Shown piece by piece: positions 31,861 through 44,328 of a DNA stretch of 64,000 nucleotides; position 1 is the first letter of the stretch; every line of letters begins with the position of its first letter. Made by a program: the position numbers and the translations under genes. Source of the stretch: Epiperipatus broadwayi (Eukaryota > Onychophora > Udeonychophora > Euonychophora > Peripatidae); NCBI GenBank assembly GCA_028023455.1, contig JAQFVV010012441.1:2727911-2791910 (forward strand), read 5' to 3'. The notes beneath the pieces were generated by a model, which was given only the letters and a program-made list of their open reading frames with translations, was not told the origin of the DNA and made no database searches.

Positions 31861-34800
31861 CACAGTGCATCAATAATATATAGATAGCTCTACAATATAT
31901 TAATTGTATAATTGATTTTATATATGTATAAGAAAAAAATAAGTGTTTTCTGAGCTCAAATCTGAAGAAAAGTCCTATTGGAAATATGGGTGGTGGATAA
32001 GAGTCTTCTACGGGTACTGAATCTCTGGATTATCTTTCACTATTAATTATGCAATGTATTCATATTTATCTGTTATATCTTTATAATAATAATTAAAATA
32101 TTGATCTTCTCTTCTTAAGAAAAACTTTTAACAGTTTTACCCACACAAATATATATATGTTGTGCCCTTTTCTATAGGTCAATGATGGTTATAAATGGTC
32201 AATTACTAAAATTAATATTATATAGTATTTAAAATTATAGACTATATTAAGCAGTAAAAGATTAATATGATATATTTAATAGTAAATATTGTGATGGTGA
32301 GAATTGTATCTAATTCTATATTTTTCTAAATTGTTTTTCAAAATTTTATATAATTATTTTATATAATATAAGTAGCAAATTTATTAAGACAGATAAAATT
32401 AGACTAAACACCGGAAATGATTACGTGACTGTCTGGAATATTCTATGTATAAGCACCGGTTTAAATTAATACTAATAATTAAAATATTTAAATAGTATAT
32501 TATAGAGGTGGATGAAATTGTCACACATCATAATAAAAATAAGTAGTATACACCTTTATTAATTATTGTTTCAAAATTGTTTTAAAGGTTGTTAAATTGT
32601 AATAGATAATAATTGATTTAAAAATAATAATGAGTTAACATTTAAGTCTATTACGTCATGATTTTAAAACTTTAGAAATTGTTTATAAATCCAAGTAGGG
32701 ATTGACCAATAAAAAATAGATCTTGGCAGACAACAAAAATCGCGCCAACTAATTGTATAAACGGGGGAGAACAAAAATGTGTTGACTACAGAGCAGAGGT
32801 AAAATTTTAAGCTCTCTAAATTTTTTTTTTCTCTTCAATTTATTAGTCAATTTTATTATAATTTTAATAATATCTTTGAAAGAAACCAACTGACAATTTA
32901 AAAATCATCCGAAGAGAATCTTAGAATAATATGTTTTAAAAAAAGTTTTCATAGTAATGTTTCACTAACTTTACGGTAACCTGCCAGTGGATTCTATCGA
33001 AATATAATCCTAGTTTTCAATAGAAAATGGATAGATTCTTAAAACCAAGTTGTAAATTTTATAATATTCCAAATATGTTAATGTTATTCGTTGATATAGT
33101 TTATATAGCGTATCACTATGAAAGCTGTTTTCGTGGGTATAAAATCAATGAAAGGACATTGTGCGCAAAGTTAATGAAGATAATGGAAAATAAAAATAAG
33201 TATTATTCGTATAAGAATAAATGGACAAAAGGAATTTTAATATTGAAATAGTTTGAATTGCTTTCTTTAAGATGACTTGAAAAAATACTCTAGAAAATAG
33301 TTAAAGATCGGAAATAGTGTATATAAAATAATAATGAATGAAAATGAAGTTTACCAAGGAAAACACTTGCCTAAAGAAAAAAAAAAAATTTTACAGAAGA
33401 GAAATATAAAATATTGGATCCATGGAAAACGCAATTGGTACCGTAATTATTAAATAATTGTAGTTTAACTAGAAATAAAGATGCATCAACGCGCCGAGGT
33501 AATATTCGCCAGAACATTAAAAAGCTTCGTGGGATAACTAAATAAAATGTTTTCTAATAATTTTGGATTAAACACTAAAACTAAGGATCGTCTAAACAGT
33601 TTATTAAATGAACTAATTTATTTAAAACTTTAATAAGCAGAAAGGAGAACATTCGGACAAAAGAAGAAATAATAAATATTATGGGACTAACCAAGATTTA
33701 CCGTCAGAAAAATATGTGATTATGGTTTGAATTATTTTCTTTACTAATCTAAGTTAAACATTAAGTTTTAGATAGCGATAGGGAAAACAAAATACATTAA
33801 TTCGTGATATAACATTATATGAAATAATATGTTTTGATTTTGAATTTTAAAATAAAATTGTATGTATGTGAAATTTGTATATTTGCGATGCTCGAAGAGA
33901 AAGAAACCTACTACGAACTCTGATAGGAAGATAAAGATTGTTTTTGGTAACATTTATAATTATTAATGATATAATGTATGTTTTATTTATTTAGATCAGC
34001 TGGGAATCGAATGAATGTAGCGCAAAAGTTTTATTGTTATTATTGTTGTAAAACGCATTTTTGAAAACAACACTCTAAAACACTTTGAGATATGATTAGA
34101 TTTTTAAAAATATGCATACGATAATCATTTTATGTGTTATTAATATAGTTCAATATAACCGATGGTTATGTGATATTTTCTGTTAATTTTCCGATTGGGA
34201 TATTTAAATGTTATTTTAACAAAACGTAGATGTTGAACCTACAGTGTAATAAAGCAAGACAAATTGTTCTTATGGAATAGGGAAATGTTTTTATATTAGC
34301 GAATTTTGTTTATTGTTTTAAAAAGTAGTTAGTATTTTATCGATGTTGGATACAGTAAAAATCTCGAGAGATAGTTTGGGTAGTGACTTGGTAGTACGTG
34401 GTGATTCGGAAACCAAGAGGATGTATTAAAAACTAGGATGCTACAGGGAGTGAAATAATAAGTAGTTTTAGATGTTAATCAGCGTAGTTAACAAAGCCCT
34501 ACGACTGGTACACATGTTGTCTTGGACAGTGGTATTTTATATATTTCTTGTGAGTCGTACTAGATGTTTGGTAAAGCTGAGTAAATAGCTGCCACATCAT
34601 GCTTATCGCCAAGGTTATTAGACAATGAATGTCGGACCTATTCACACTGTTCCATACATTTTTGAAGTATATTGCGGATAAGTTATCTATCTATCTTCCC
34701 GATATCCTATACATCTTTCGCTATCTTTATCTGTATTTCTTGCAACTACATCGTTATATGATAAGTCTATTAAAAGGGAAACAATAGATATTTTAGAATG

Positions 34801-36240
34801 TATGTCATGCTATTATTTGGAATAAGAATAGTTAAGTATTAACGAAGAGTAGATTATGATTATTGAAAGAAAGATGCAGATATCCTAAGAAGGGAAGGAG
34901 TTAGAGAATTATTTTAATTCTTTTTAAGAAATGAACTATAATTTTATAAAAGTAAATAGAAATATACAAAATATTAAATATAATTTCACGTTTTCTTATT
35001 GTTAATTATATTTTAAAAAATATAAGTATTGCATATTTGAAAAAATACAATAACATTCGATAATTATAGTATATGTGAAACTGTAACAGGTGATAATTAA
35101 ACCCGTGTTATAGTATTATACATGAGTATGGCTTATGGAATAAACGTATTATAGTTTATGAGCATTGGAGAACAAACGTTAAAAGTAATAATAATATTTG
35201 AATAATATGCGGAGTGACTTATATAAAGTTACAAGAAAATGTAATTTTCTTTTAAAAACCATATTGATTGTAAAATTATGATGTTATAAATGTTTATCCA
35301 CATAGATAATTTATAATACAGTAACTTTAATATTAAAAGGTAAAGAATGGTGTTACCCATAAAATAATTAAAATAAGTGTTATGATAAACCTAATGAGAA
35401 ATAAATAAATAACTTTTAAAAGGCATAATAAGTTTAATTAATGATAAAAGAAATATAAATGTGTATAATTCAGCTATTGTAGTGTAAAGAAAAATGAGGA
35501 TATCCCTTGTAAATAGATGTAGATGGATTTGTTTGTTTTATTTATTTTATTGATGTTAATAAAATTTTAAAATTTGTTTATTAAAACTTATGTCTGAGTT
35601 TTGTTTTCTCTACATCATTGCATGAATTCACAGGGTATGTTCACAACCATTAAACTAAGTATATGATTGTTTGCACAAAAGATAAATAGAGAAGTATGTT
35701 TAATCTTAAATATTTATTGATGTTCTTGTAATTAAATAATTATAAAATTGCATTGCGTTACTGGTCATCAATCCATTATCATAATATTTTGCTAAATTAC
35801 ATGCTATTAGTTGCCACTTGCTTTATTTATCAGATTATCTAAACACTGCCACTTATTAATTTATTTTATTACTTAAAGATAAAAAAAGGGGATATTAGAT
35901 TATTAACTAATTTATTACGGTTATAAATTTGCGATGAAAGAAAAGCTGTACTAGTTGGATTAAGCAATGAAGATTGTGATTATTATTGTTTTATTATTAA
36001 TCTAATTTCAGAGTAGTAGATTATGACATAAAATCCCTTATCATATTTTGCTACCATATGTTTATTAACATATGAATAAATTTAAGAACCTGAGATTATT
36101 TCATTTGAGCTAGATGATTACTATTATTATTATGAGAGATAAAAGATTAATACTTTAATTGTTAAATGAGTCTTCGTGATTAGGAGTTGCGGAAGTCATA
36201 AGAATACTATGTAGTTATTATGTGTAATAGTAGTATAAGG
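31861..36240. other. Repeat-poor, CpG-retaining non-coding stretch
   Basis: From about 32.4 to 35.2 kb CG dinucleotides are clearly commoner than in most of the window (for example CGCGCC, ACGCGCCGAGG, CTCGAGAG), and I see no member of the repeat families listed here. A 74-residue frame at 33,027-33,251 (MDRFLKPSCKFYN at its start) is open but resembles nothing I know. The stretch could be a gene's 5' flank, an untranslated exon or simply unmethylated unique DNA. Confidence 0.4.
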
Positions 36241-36649
36241 GGGGATAGTGTTCTTATGCCATTGAGGTGGTATCCTGTGGATATTGTCTCAATGTAATCT
36301 ACCTTGTCACCCGTATTTCCACTTCTAGTCTCATGAATTCCTGAATATTTATTTGAGTTAGTTTAAAACAGAACCTAAGTTAATTTTAAGAAACTTGAGC
36401 TAGTAAATCATTTAATTGAATATTTCATTAATTATTAGAGCTAGAACCCGGTTAGGTGATTTTCACTATATTATATTTATTTTGGGGGAAGTGGAGATGC
36501 GGGAACGGGGCGGTTAGATTGGCCTGATGTGTTAGAAAAGGGCAGATTGTGGCCCTCAACGTGATTGGCCTGAGGTGTAGTGGAGCTACACACGATGACA
36601 AGGGCAGAATATATATATTGTAATCTCTCTCTCGTGAGTTATATATGTT
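36241..36649. other. GC-richer block of unknown nature
   Basis: It contains two ATTGG words in GATTGGCCTGA contexts, the interrupted palindromes GGGCAGATTGTGGCCC and TGTAGTGGAGCTACA, and a TATATATATT followed by CTCTCTCTCG. It abuts the 3' end of the RTE-like fragment. Promoter-like or mobile-element origin are both possible. Neither is demonstrated. Confidence 0.3.
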
Positions 36650-36835
36650 TATCATTTTCAACCATTATCAAACCACTACAGGATAATGGTCTCTCAGTTC
36701 ATTTCATCTTTGCTGATCTTTAGCCTCTTTCTTTTTCAATCACCGCAGCACACTTCTTTATTTCCTCCATCGATCTCACATATCTCTTTCTAGGTCTTAC
36801 AATGTCTTGGAATCTAGTTTAAGAATTCAACTATA
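36650..36835 (-). pseudogene. RTE-like LINE 3' end fragment (minus)
   Basis: The minus strand aligns by eye with 2,280-2,460: TGAATTCTTAAACTAGATTC then CAAGACATTGTAAGACC, AGAAAGAGATATGTGAGAT, GCTAAAGATC, GAGAGACCATT and a TGGTTGA end. It covers the last about 60 codons and the extreme 3' end of the element and has lost the frame. Confidence 0.7.
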
Positions 36836-39800
36836 TGGGTTATATATAATCTGATAAATAAATGTAAAAGCTAAGAGTCAGTTAAAATTAAGTTTTAATA
36901 GTAGCTTAGTTAATTTTAATAATATCTAAAAAGAATAAGAATAAGTGTACTATATATCTTAAAACTTTTAAAACTTTAACTTGTAAAACTAAAAGGAATT
37001 GGTTAAAGAAAAAAAGGGGGCGGGATAAAAAAAGTTAATTTTAATAAAAATATTATTTTGTTCTTTGTAATTTTTGATAAGAAAATAATTAATTTAAAAA
37101 AGTAAACTTAAGGAAATGAAACTTTGTTAAGATAGAAATATATTTACTTAAAATTTTTGTTTAATTAATTATTAAAGGATTAGTGAGATAAAATAGAATA
37201 GATTAAAATCTTTGGGCCTAAATATGAGTGTTACCATGTATTTTCGTTTCATCCTTTTGTTGTGTTTTATCTTTACAATGTATGAAATTGAACCAAAATT
37301 TTTTTGGTTGTATTCAAAAATAAATATTAATAATATTTGAATTCCAATATTAATTAATAAAATATGAAGGCATATAATCCACAAATAATATAAGAATTAG
37401 ATATAATATATATACTTATTGTTTCATTCATTCGTTGTTGAAATTTTGACTATGCTAGTCAACTAAAGAAGAAAAGGCATTTTTACAATCCTCCAAGTTC
37501 ACATAAGAATGATTTCCAATCAGTTGGATGGCAGAGTAAATATTCCATCCGGGCGTTTGCCTGTCTTTCTGAGAGGTAGCCTAAATGATGGCAGCAACAT
37601 ATCCTAAAAATTGCTAAAATAGATGCCTAGTTGATATTGTATACTGTTACTTTAGTTAATTGTCTATAATGCCTGTTGAAATGTTACAAGAAGAAATGAA
37701 CAGCAGATCAGAAATTAGAGTGTATATTAAGGAAGAAAAATAACACATAAACATATACCTGATATTCTTAAGTAAAGTCATGACTGTGGAACAAACTCAA
37801 GCTACCTCAGCAATAGAGATTTATTGAACATTAAATTGAGATACCATATGTCTTAAATATTGGAAGGAAAAAAACTGCATTAAAGTTGAGCTCAACAAAA
37901 TTTGGTAAGATTGTTTCCATTGATTCATATTTGAATAATTATTAACCCTTCTTAAGCCAAATTGATCCAATTTTGTGAAGCGATTTATTTTTTCTTCTCA
38001 ATTTCATTCTAACATTTCAACTGTGTCAATAATGTTGAATTAACTAACTTTTTTTCTCTATACATATATAAAGGGAAAAGAAATGTTTTATGTATTATAA
38101 GATTATTATTCTCATATTATTAACCTTGAAACCAGGAAATTGATCAAATTGAGGGGGACCAAAAGAATTAATCAAAATGAATTATTGCCATAATATGCTT
38201 GATTGATTTCGTTGATCCATTCTAAAATAATTTTTTATTGAGTATGTACATTTTAAAATACAAGGGACTAGAAAATTTAATTTGTTTTATCAAGTTTCAT
38301 CCATCAGACTGGTATTTGATTTATTTATATTGTTATGATGTAGTAACATATATGTAGTAAGAATGATGATCAGAAAATATGGTTGAGGTTTGCCTTGAGG
38401 CTAATGCTTGATATGAGTTTCAGTCTGATCATTATCTGTGGCTGTGATCGAAAAGGGTTAAAATTTTAAGTTTATAATCATCACACTTTGTACACAGACA
38501 CAGTCTATACATCAATTGGATAAATAATAATTCTCTACAGTCATGAAGGTAGAATATAATCACGAGTGGGTGTAATTTTGTTACAATATATAGGGAGTTT
38601 TGTAAATAAAAAAGTAATCCTCTCCACATTTAGCATTTATTATTTTTCCCCTCTGCAATTTTTTACTATAATATATCACCTGATGAATACATAATATTAC
38701 AATATAATTAAAAGTAGCAGCAATATAAATTACTATAACCTATATATAATCTACTCACATTTGTAGCAAAATACAATTGTTACACTTTTATTTACCATTG
38801 TTAAACTCACTCCACTCACAACTTTGATACCATCCACTAATCATTTTCTAAACTAGAAGATATAAACTTTAAAATTCAGTTAAAGGTTAATATATCTGAT
38901 TTTTTAAAACAATGATAAAATGTAGTCTGCAATTACTCCTTTCCAAGTGGTTATGCCTGCCTGTACTCATAATTTGTATAACTGGTAATCTATGTTGTTT
39001 TTGTGTAATATGATCTTTTAACTTACTTAAAAATATCAGCTTTGAAATTTGGTATTTGTATATTCCTCTGCTGTTCACTATATCATTAAAGTGAATGTAT
39101 CAGAATGTAGTTAAGAGAATAGAAAACTCAGCATTCTAAATTGATTTTACCTGAACTTAGTTTAGTCCACGTTTTGGATGCTCTTTAATAATTATAAATC
39201 ACAGGTAATGACTGTCAAATCTATGGTACAATGACAAAACTGAAAGACTTATTACAAAGTTTGGATATTCTATCTACTTGCTGGAATCTGCAGATTCCTT
39301 TTGTTAATAATCAAACTGTCAAAAACATTATATAAAATAAAAAGTACAAAGATATTGTAGTGCACTGAAAAATGGTGTATTTGGACTTATCTGTATTCAA
39401 AATATTATGTGTGAACATGTTACCGCTTAAGTTATCTAGTATTTCTACCCTATGATCTATCGATCCGTTTTGTGTGCATTTTGCATTCTCTTCAGAACAT
39501 TATTATGACTAATATATATGAGATAATTGATAGAGATAGTAATGACGGTCGTGCTTATTTGTAGTCGATCCATGCCATGAGTGTGTGTGCTTGCACACTT
39601 TTCATTACATCACTAGAATAAAAGATTTGTTTTGCTTGAATTAATCTTTGTAAGAAGACAGACAAAAACAAATTAGAGGCACTTTGTAATTGCACGAAGG
39701 AGAAAACCAAGATAATGCGTATGGGTCCGTGAGTATACGGGTCTATTGTTTTATATATAAATATTAAAAGGGCCTTTTTTGAAATTTTGTATAGAATTCC

Positions 39801-40104
39801 AAAAGGTTTACTTATACCACTGGAAACGACAAAGCTTTTCGCCCATTTTTAATAAAAGAACCTAGTTGAGGAGTAAAATGGTTTAAAGTGACCTTTTTAA
39901 TATGTTTGATTTTTTTTTCTTTTATATAAAAAAACAAAAAATAGTGTTTTCCGATCGTGATTTTTTTTTTTTAATACATTTTTTTTCTCAGTTGACATAT
40001 AAAATAAAGCTTTGATGATAGAAATGAACTTGACATTAATGCTTCATAAATATGAAATGCAATAGACTCTGGTTTTCTTCATCCTTCATCTCCAGAGATT
40101 GTTA
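36836..40104. other. AT-rich non-coding stretch
   Basis: No gene or repeat is recognised. The sequence around 37,480-37,600 (CCATCCGGGCGTTTGCCTG) is locally GC-richer but gives no convincing translation. Confidence 0.45.
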
Positions 40105-40193
40105 ATGAATCCGTTGCTATTAAGAGTGTTCACCGCAGCTGCGTTGCTGGCTGGCATCAGTTGTTACATTAATTCGTTTGAATGTTATTTTGA
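40105..40193 (+). CDS. Candidate signal-peptide-encoding first exon
   Basis: From ATG the frame reads MNPLLLRVFTAAALLAGISC and then YINSFECYF, a short positively charged start followed by a hydrophobic core and small residues, as in a secretory signal peptide. It is markedly GC-richer than its surroundings. The frame runs into GAGTAAGC: read through, it stops after 30 residues; read as a splice donor (GTAAGC at 40,194), the exon ends in mid-codon. An upstream CTCCAG could equally make it an internal exon. The CY...CY pattern recalls Ly6/quiver-type secreted or GPI-anchored proteins, but no downstream exon was found and the family is unproven. Confidence 0.3.
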
Positions 40194-40197
40194 GTAA

Positions 40198-43100
40198 GCA
40201 CAGTGTATTGAGAAAAAATATTTTTTTTTAAAAATTATTAATTGCAGTTTACCTAACCTTAAATTTATTAAAAGAAGTAAAAAAAAACAAAACAATATTA
40301 TTGTTGTTAATGTTGGAAAGTTCTCTTACATAAGTTTTTTTTTTTAAAAAAAAAGTTAATCTATTTATTAAATACCTTCTGCATTTTTACCTGTTCGAAT
40401 TGTGGTACTGAAGCATCATAAATATCGCCTATTGGAAGTCATGTGTTTGAGAGGATCTATTAAAATGAAAAATGTGAAATTCAAATAGAAATATTGTATT
40501 GTCCAGTTAAGTTGCCATCGACTAGTCTGCTCATAAAATTTTCCCATATGTATGAGTAATTTGTGATTGTTCTGCTCATTGTTGGGCAATTGTTACCATT
40601 ATCATCAAGTCTCGCAGCCACATAATATAAATATTAGTATTATAATATCTATTAAAATAATAAAAAAGTACTAGAAAGTCAATAACGATTCATACTTTTT
40701 TTTTAAAAAAACGTAATAGTTGAATCATCTTAGATGTGTTTAAATTCATACTTAATAGTTGAGAATTTAAGAATAGATTAACCAGGTTTTCATCGATTAT
40801 GAAAAGAACAATGACCACTCTTTTAAACCTGCCGACAATTATTTGTCTTTAGAACAACAACAGGAAACGAAAAGTTATGTATATTATAAATTCTGCAAGT
40901 GCGATTAATATAAAGGCCGATAACACCCCCCTTAGTAAATATTGGTCATTTAATTCGATTGCATGATTTACACAGCACACACGTATTTTACACATGCAAA
41001 TTTATTAAAATCTACGACCACTTTATATACAGTTGAAAATGCCAAAACTTTCTTGTTAATCTATTTTCAGTCGTGCTTTGATAAAGCTACTCCGTATCGG
41101 AAGCCTGGCTTAGCAATGAATAAATATTGTATTTATACTTAATTTGTTGTCGTAATTATTATTTACAAACTCGTATGGAAATTGCTTATTTAAATATGTT
41201 TATATAAATATGCATGATCATATTATGGGTTTATGTACACATTGAAGAGCCACGTCATGTAATAGTAGCACATCTGCCTCCAATTCCATGATTTGGGTTT
41301 GAATTTGGACAGTTAAAACGTAATTTTTCGCCTCAAGTTTATCAGGCTTAAGATTTTTTTTAGTTGGCCAACTTATAGCAGCCTGGTAACCATCCAATAA
41401 TGATTTGTAATTAGGCGTTTGTTCACTATCTAGCAATTGGCATATTTTGTGGTAATTTTTTTTTTTTCAGTGTTCGTTTGTGAGGCAGATTTTTGAGAGA
41501 TATTGCATATTGCAAGCTGTCTAAATGCTGTTTTATCTATGTATATATATATGAATTGCTTTAAATATAGTTATTCACATATTTTAATGATTTATATTAT
41601 AAAATCAGTGCTTATTCCTTTCCAAATAAACCATTTAGTTTACGTTAAGCATAAATATTTGTTTTAAAAGAAATGATTTATTATAATTAAAATGTAATTC
41701 TTAAACACTCGTTGACTTCGAGTTTGATTGAAAACGTGACAAATATTTTATAGTTTTAATAAAGAGTTAAGGACGGCAGTAAAGAAGAAAGATTTATTTA
41801 AAGACAGTAGAAGTTATAATATAATGATTGAAATATTGGTCTGTTAAGACGGGTTTAAATCCAGAATAAAAGTGATTTTTTTTTGAGATGACTGTGAGTC
41901 TTCATCCATGCTCAAGTTGTTTAGATAATCATTCCCTATTTGACATTGGTAAGAAAATGGGTATATATCATTCTGAGTTGGAAAATAATGGAAATTTTGA
42001 AATGGTGTAGTTCAATGGGCTAAGTGATGGTGCATAACCCAAAAGGAAAAAATATAAATAAAATATGCGCTAATCAAAACTTTTTACAAGGAAAAGGCAA
42101 ATTTGTAGCTTACTTATATGTATGTATTTTTGTCAATTTATGAGTCCATTTATGGATAAATATGTTTCTATCTTTAACTTAAAGTTGTCGATGGATTACC
42201 ATTTTTCATTAAAATACAAATATCAGTAGCATTTCAATAAATAGTTGCAAATGTTACGTTGATTTACAAATCCCAATGCCGACCTGATTTAATACAGTAG
42301 TAGATTATCAGACTCATTTCGATTTGGGCACTTTCAGCACTCAGAAATGAGTCGTAAACCAATTACATTAAAACAATTTAATGAGTCATTTGCTGGTCGC
42401 AGTTTTCAATAAAATGGTAACTGAAGTGCGTCAAATTTATCATTTTAGGGAGACATGTTCTGATTTACTGACCCTTTATGTTTAAAATAAAAGTTGCTGA
42501 ATTTTGTTTCAATTTTTCCATACATCACAGTAATCCATAAAATTTAAATCTTTTTTTTTGTTTGTTATTGAAGTTACATTAATTTGAAATTTCAATTTTC
42601 TTATAATATATATAAAGTTTCTGTTTTTAAAATTTTAAAGAAAAAAAGCAAGTTAAGTAAAAAATAATGATGTATCCAAATATTTTTAATGCTATTTATT
42701 ATTGCCAAAAATAATAACTGAACAGTTTGTTTTTTAGGGGATTATATAGGGTACAAGTCCGGACATATTAGAGTTGATCACCAATCTAGAGATCTTTAGC
42801 TCTTTAGTCTTTTACTTTGACATTGCACTAAACCATACTAATATTATTGTGATGATGGAATCCATTTCTTACCTATGAGAAGCAGAATCAAACACCATTT
42901 ATCATTTAAGACAGCCTTGTTAGAACTGGCATTCAACCAAAACTGTAATTCTAACTATTACTAACTTCAAGTAATGTTTGTAACTGCGACTTTATAAGTG
43001 TGCTGCTACATTTAATAAGAATATTCATACTGTTGACTTATAAAAACTATAAAGAGTGAAAGAAGAATTAGCAACATCAGAACACCCATCAAATATTCTA

Positions 43101-43234
43101 TAAATTTAAAAAAAAAAAAACAAGCTCCTACTTTTTTATAATTTTTTTTTCTTTGATTTTTAAATATTGTCCTTGTACATTTTTCTAATAAGATATTCTT
43201 ATAAGATGAAATAAAAAATCTTGTCAATTGCTTT
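40198..43234. other. Non-coding stretch with retained CpG and tRNA-like relics
   Basis: tRNA-like relics occur at about 41,250-41,318 (plus strand; AATAGTAGCAC, CTGCCTCCA, GGGTTTGAATTT) and 41,813-41,866 (GGGTTTAAATCC B-box-like). A 21-codon frame starting at the ATG near 42,347 (MSRKPITLKQFNESF) is open but unassigned. No gene is supportable. Confidence 0.4.
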
Positions 43235-43405
43235 AACATTCTTTAAGATCTGATCTCCTCAAGTATTTATTTGGTTTGTGTTTGTTGCTCATGATATTAT
43301 TGTAAGTCTTTACTAACACAACAACTCAAAAGCATCAGTTCTATTTTTTATCTTAAGTGTCCAGCATTCACATCCATAAAGAATCCTAAGCATGAACAAT
43401 TCTAA
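43235..43405 (-). pseudogene. RTE-type LINE fragment (minus)
   Basis: Minus-strand translation gives LRILYGCECWTLKIKNRTDA then FELLC, stops, and ATNTNQINT. This matches the conserved post-RT segment (LLYG.E.WTL..., R..AFE.WC, TNE.I) of RTE-like endonuclease/reverse-transcriptase elements. It is a short decayed piece. Confidence 0.6.
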
Positions 43406-44191
43406 TCTTCATTTGTAAATATGTTACCAAAAATTATTGATCTAGTAAAACCATTTTATTTTATTACATTTTTTTCTTATTTTCTTAACCTTTTAAATAA
43501 ATATCATTATCTAACTTTCTTTATCTTGATTTGAGTAACTAATAAGAATAGAAAATGTATTGGATATGAAATCAAACAAAAGTAATTTTATTCTCTGAAT
43601 TAGTATTGTTGTCAAGATTTATAAAGACACTGCTTGCAGTAATCATAATAATAATAAATTATATAATAACAATTCGGTGACAAAAAAATAAGTTCATTCA
43701 TTATCAAATCCTCCCACTTTTACTAATTCATAATTTCAATCATATTGGCAACATTTTATTTTTACAATTAAACTTACTTTATATCATATTTTGACAAATC
43801 TTTACTTCATTTATTACAAATATGTTTACAAATGAAGAACATTCTAAAGGTCAATATTTGAACGTCATAAAATAAAAAAGTACAACATTGTTTCATTTTT
43901 AAAATGGAAATAAGTTTTAGTTGAGACATCATAAAAGAATGAATACATGTTTCAAAATTACACTTATCGCAAAAAATTTCTTCCCCGTGTTTATGTAAAC
44001 AATTCTTTCTAGCCAATAATATCACAAATACAATTTTTACTACTTGTCTTTTTAAAAACAAATATTTTTAAGTAAAATCTAATTGTAATCATATATATAT
44101 ATTTTGGTTTGAAATAAATATTTTTCTAATGAGTTGCATAAATAAGCTTAAATATATAAATAAATTACTGAAAATTGCAGATTTTCTTTCC
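43406..44191. other. AT-rich non-coding stretch
   Basis: No gene or repeat is recognised. Confidence 0.5.
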
Positions 44192-44206
44192 AAAATACTA
44201 AAAGAA

Positions 44207-44313
44207 GTCTTGCGTTGCTAGCCGAGAGGTATCGCAGCGTACATGCAAGCAAGTAATTGGTTGCAGACGGTTGTGGGTTCGCGTCCCGGCCGATGCTATG
44301 ACATATGAAAAAA
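44207..44313 (+). mobile_element. Tiny tRNA-derived SINE, plus copy
   Basis: This 107-bp unit starts GTCTTGCGTTGC, has an A box TAGCCGAGAGG and a B-box-like GGTTCGCGTCC, then CGATGCTATGACATATG and an A run. It is flanked by a perfect 15-bp target duplication, AAAATACTAAAAGAA at 44,192-44,206 and 44,314-44,328. It is the same family as 22,170-22,283 (about four-fifths identical by eye). It has no body beyond the tRNA-like part. Confidence 0.9.
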
Positions 44314-44328
44314 AAAATACTAAAAGAA

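Noticed and set aside
36248-36680. Possible solo LTR (starts GTGTTC, ends CTACA) flanked by GGATA direct repeats
   Set aside because: The supposed right boundary falls inside sequence that aligns continuously with the RTE-like 3' end (ACCATTATC through GATCTTTAGCCTC), so the GGATA match is chance.
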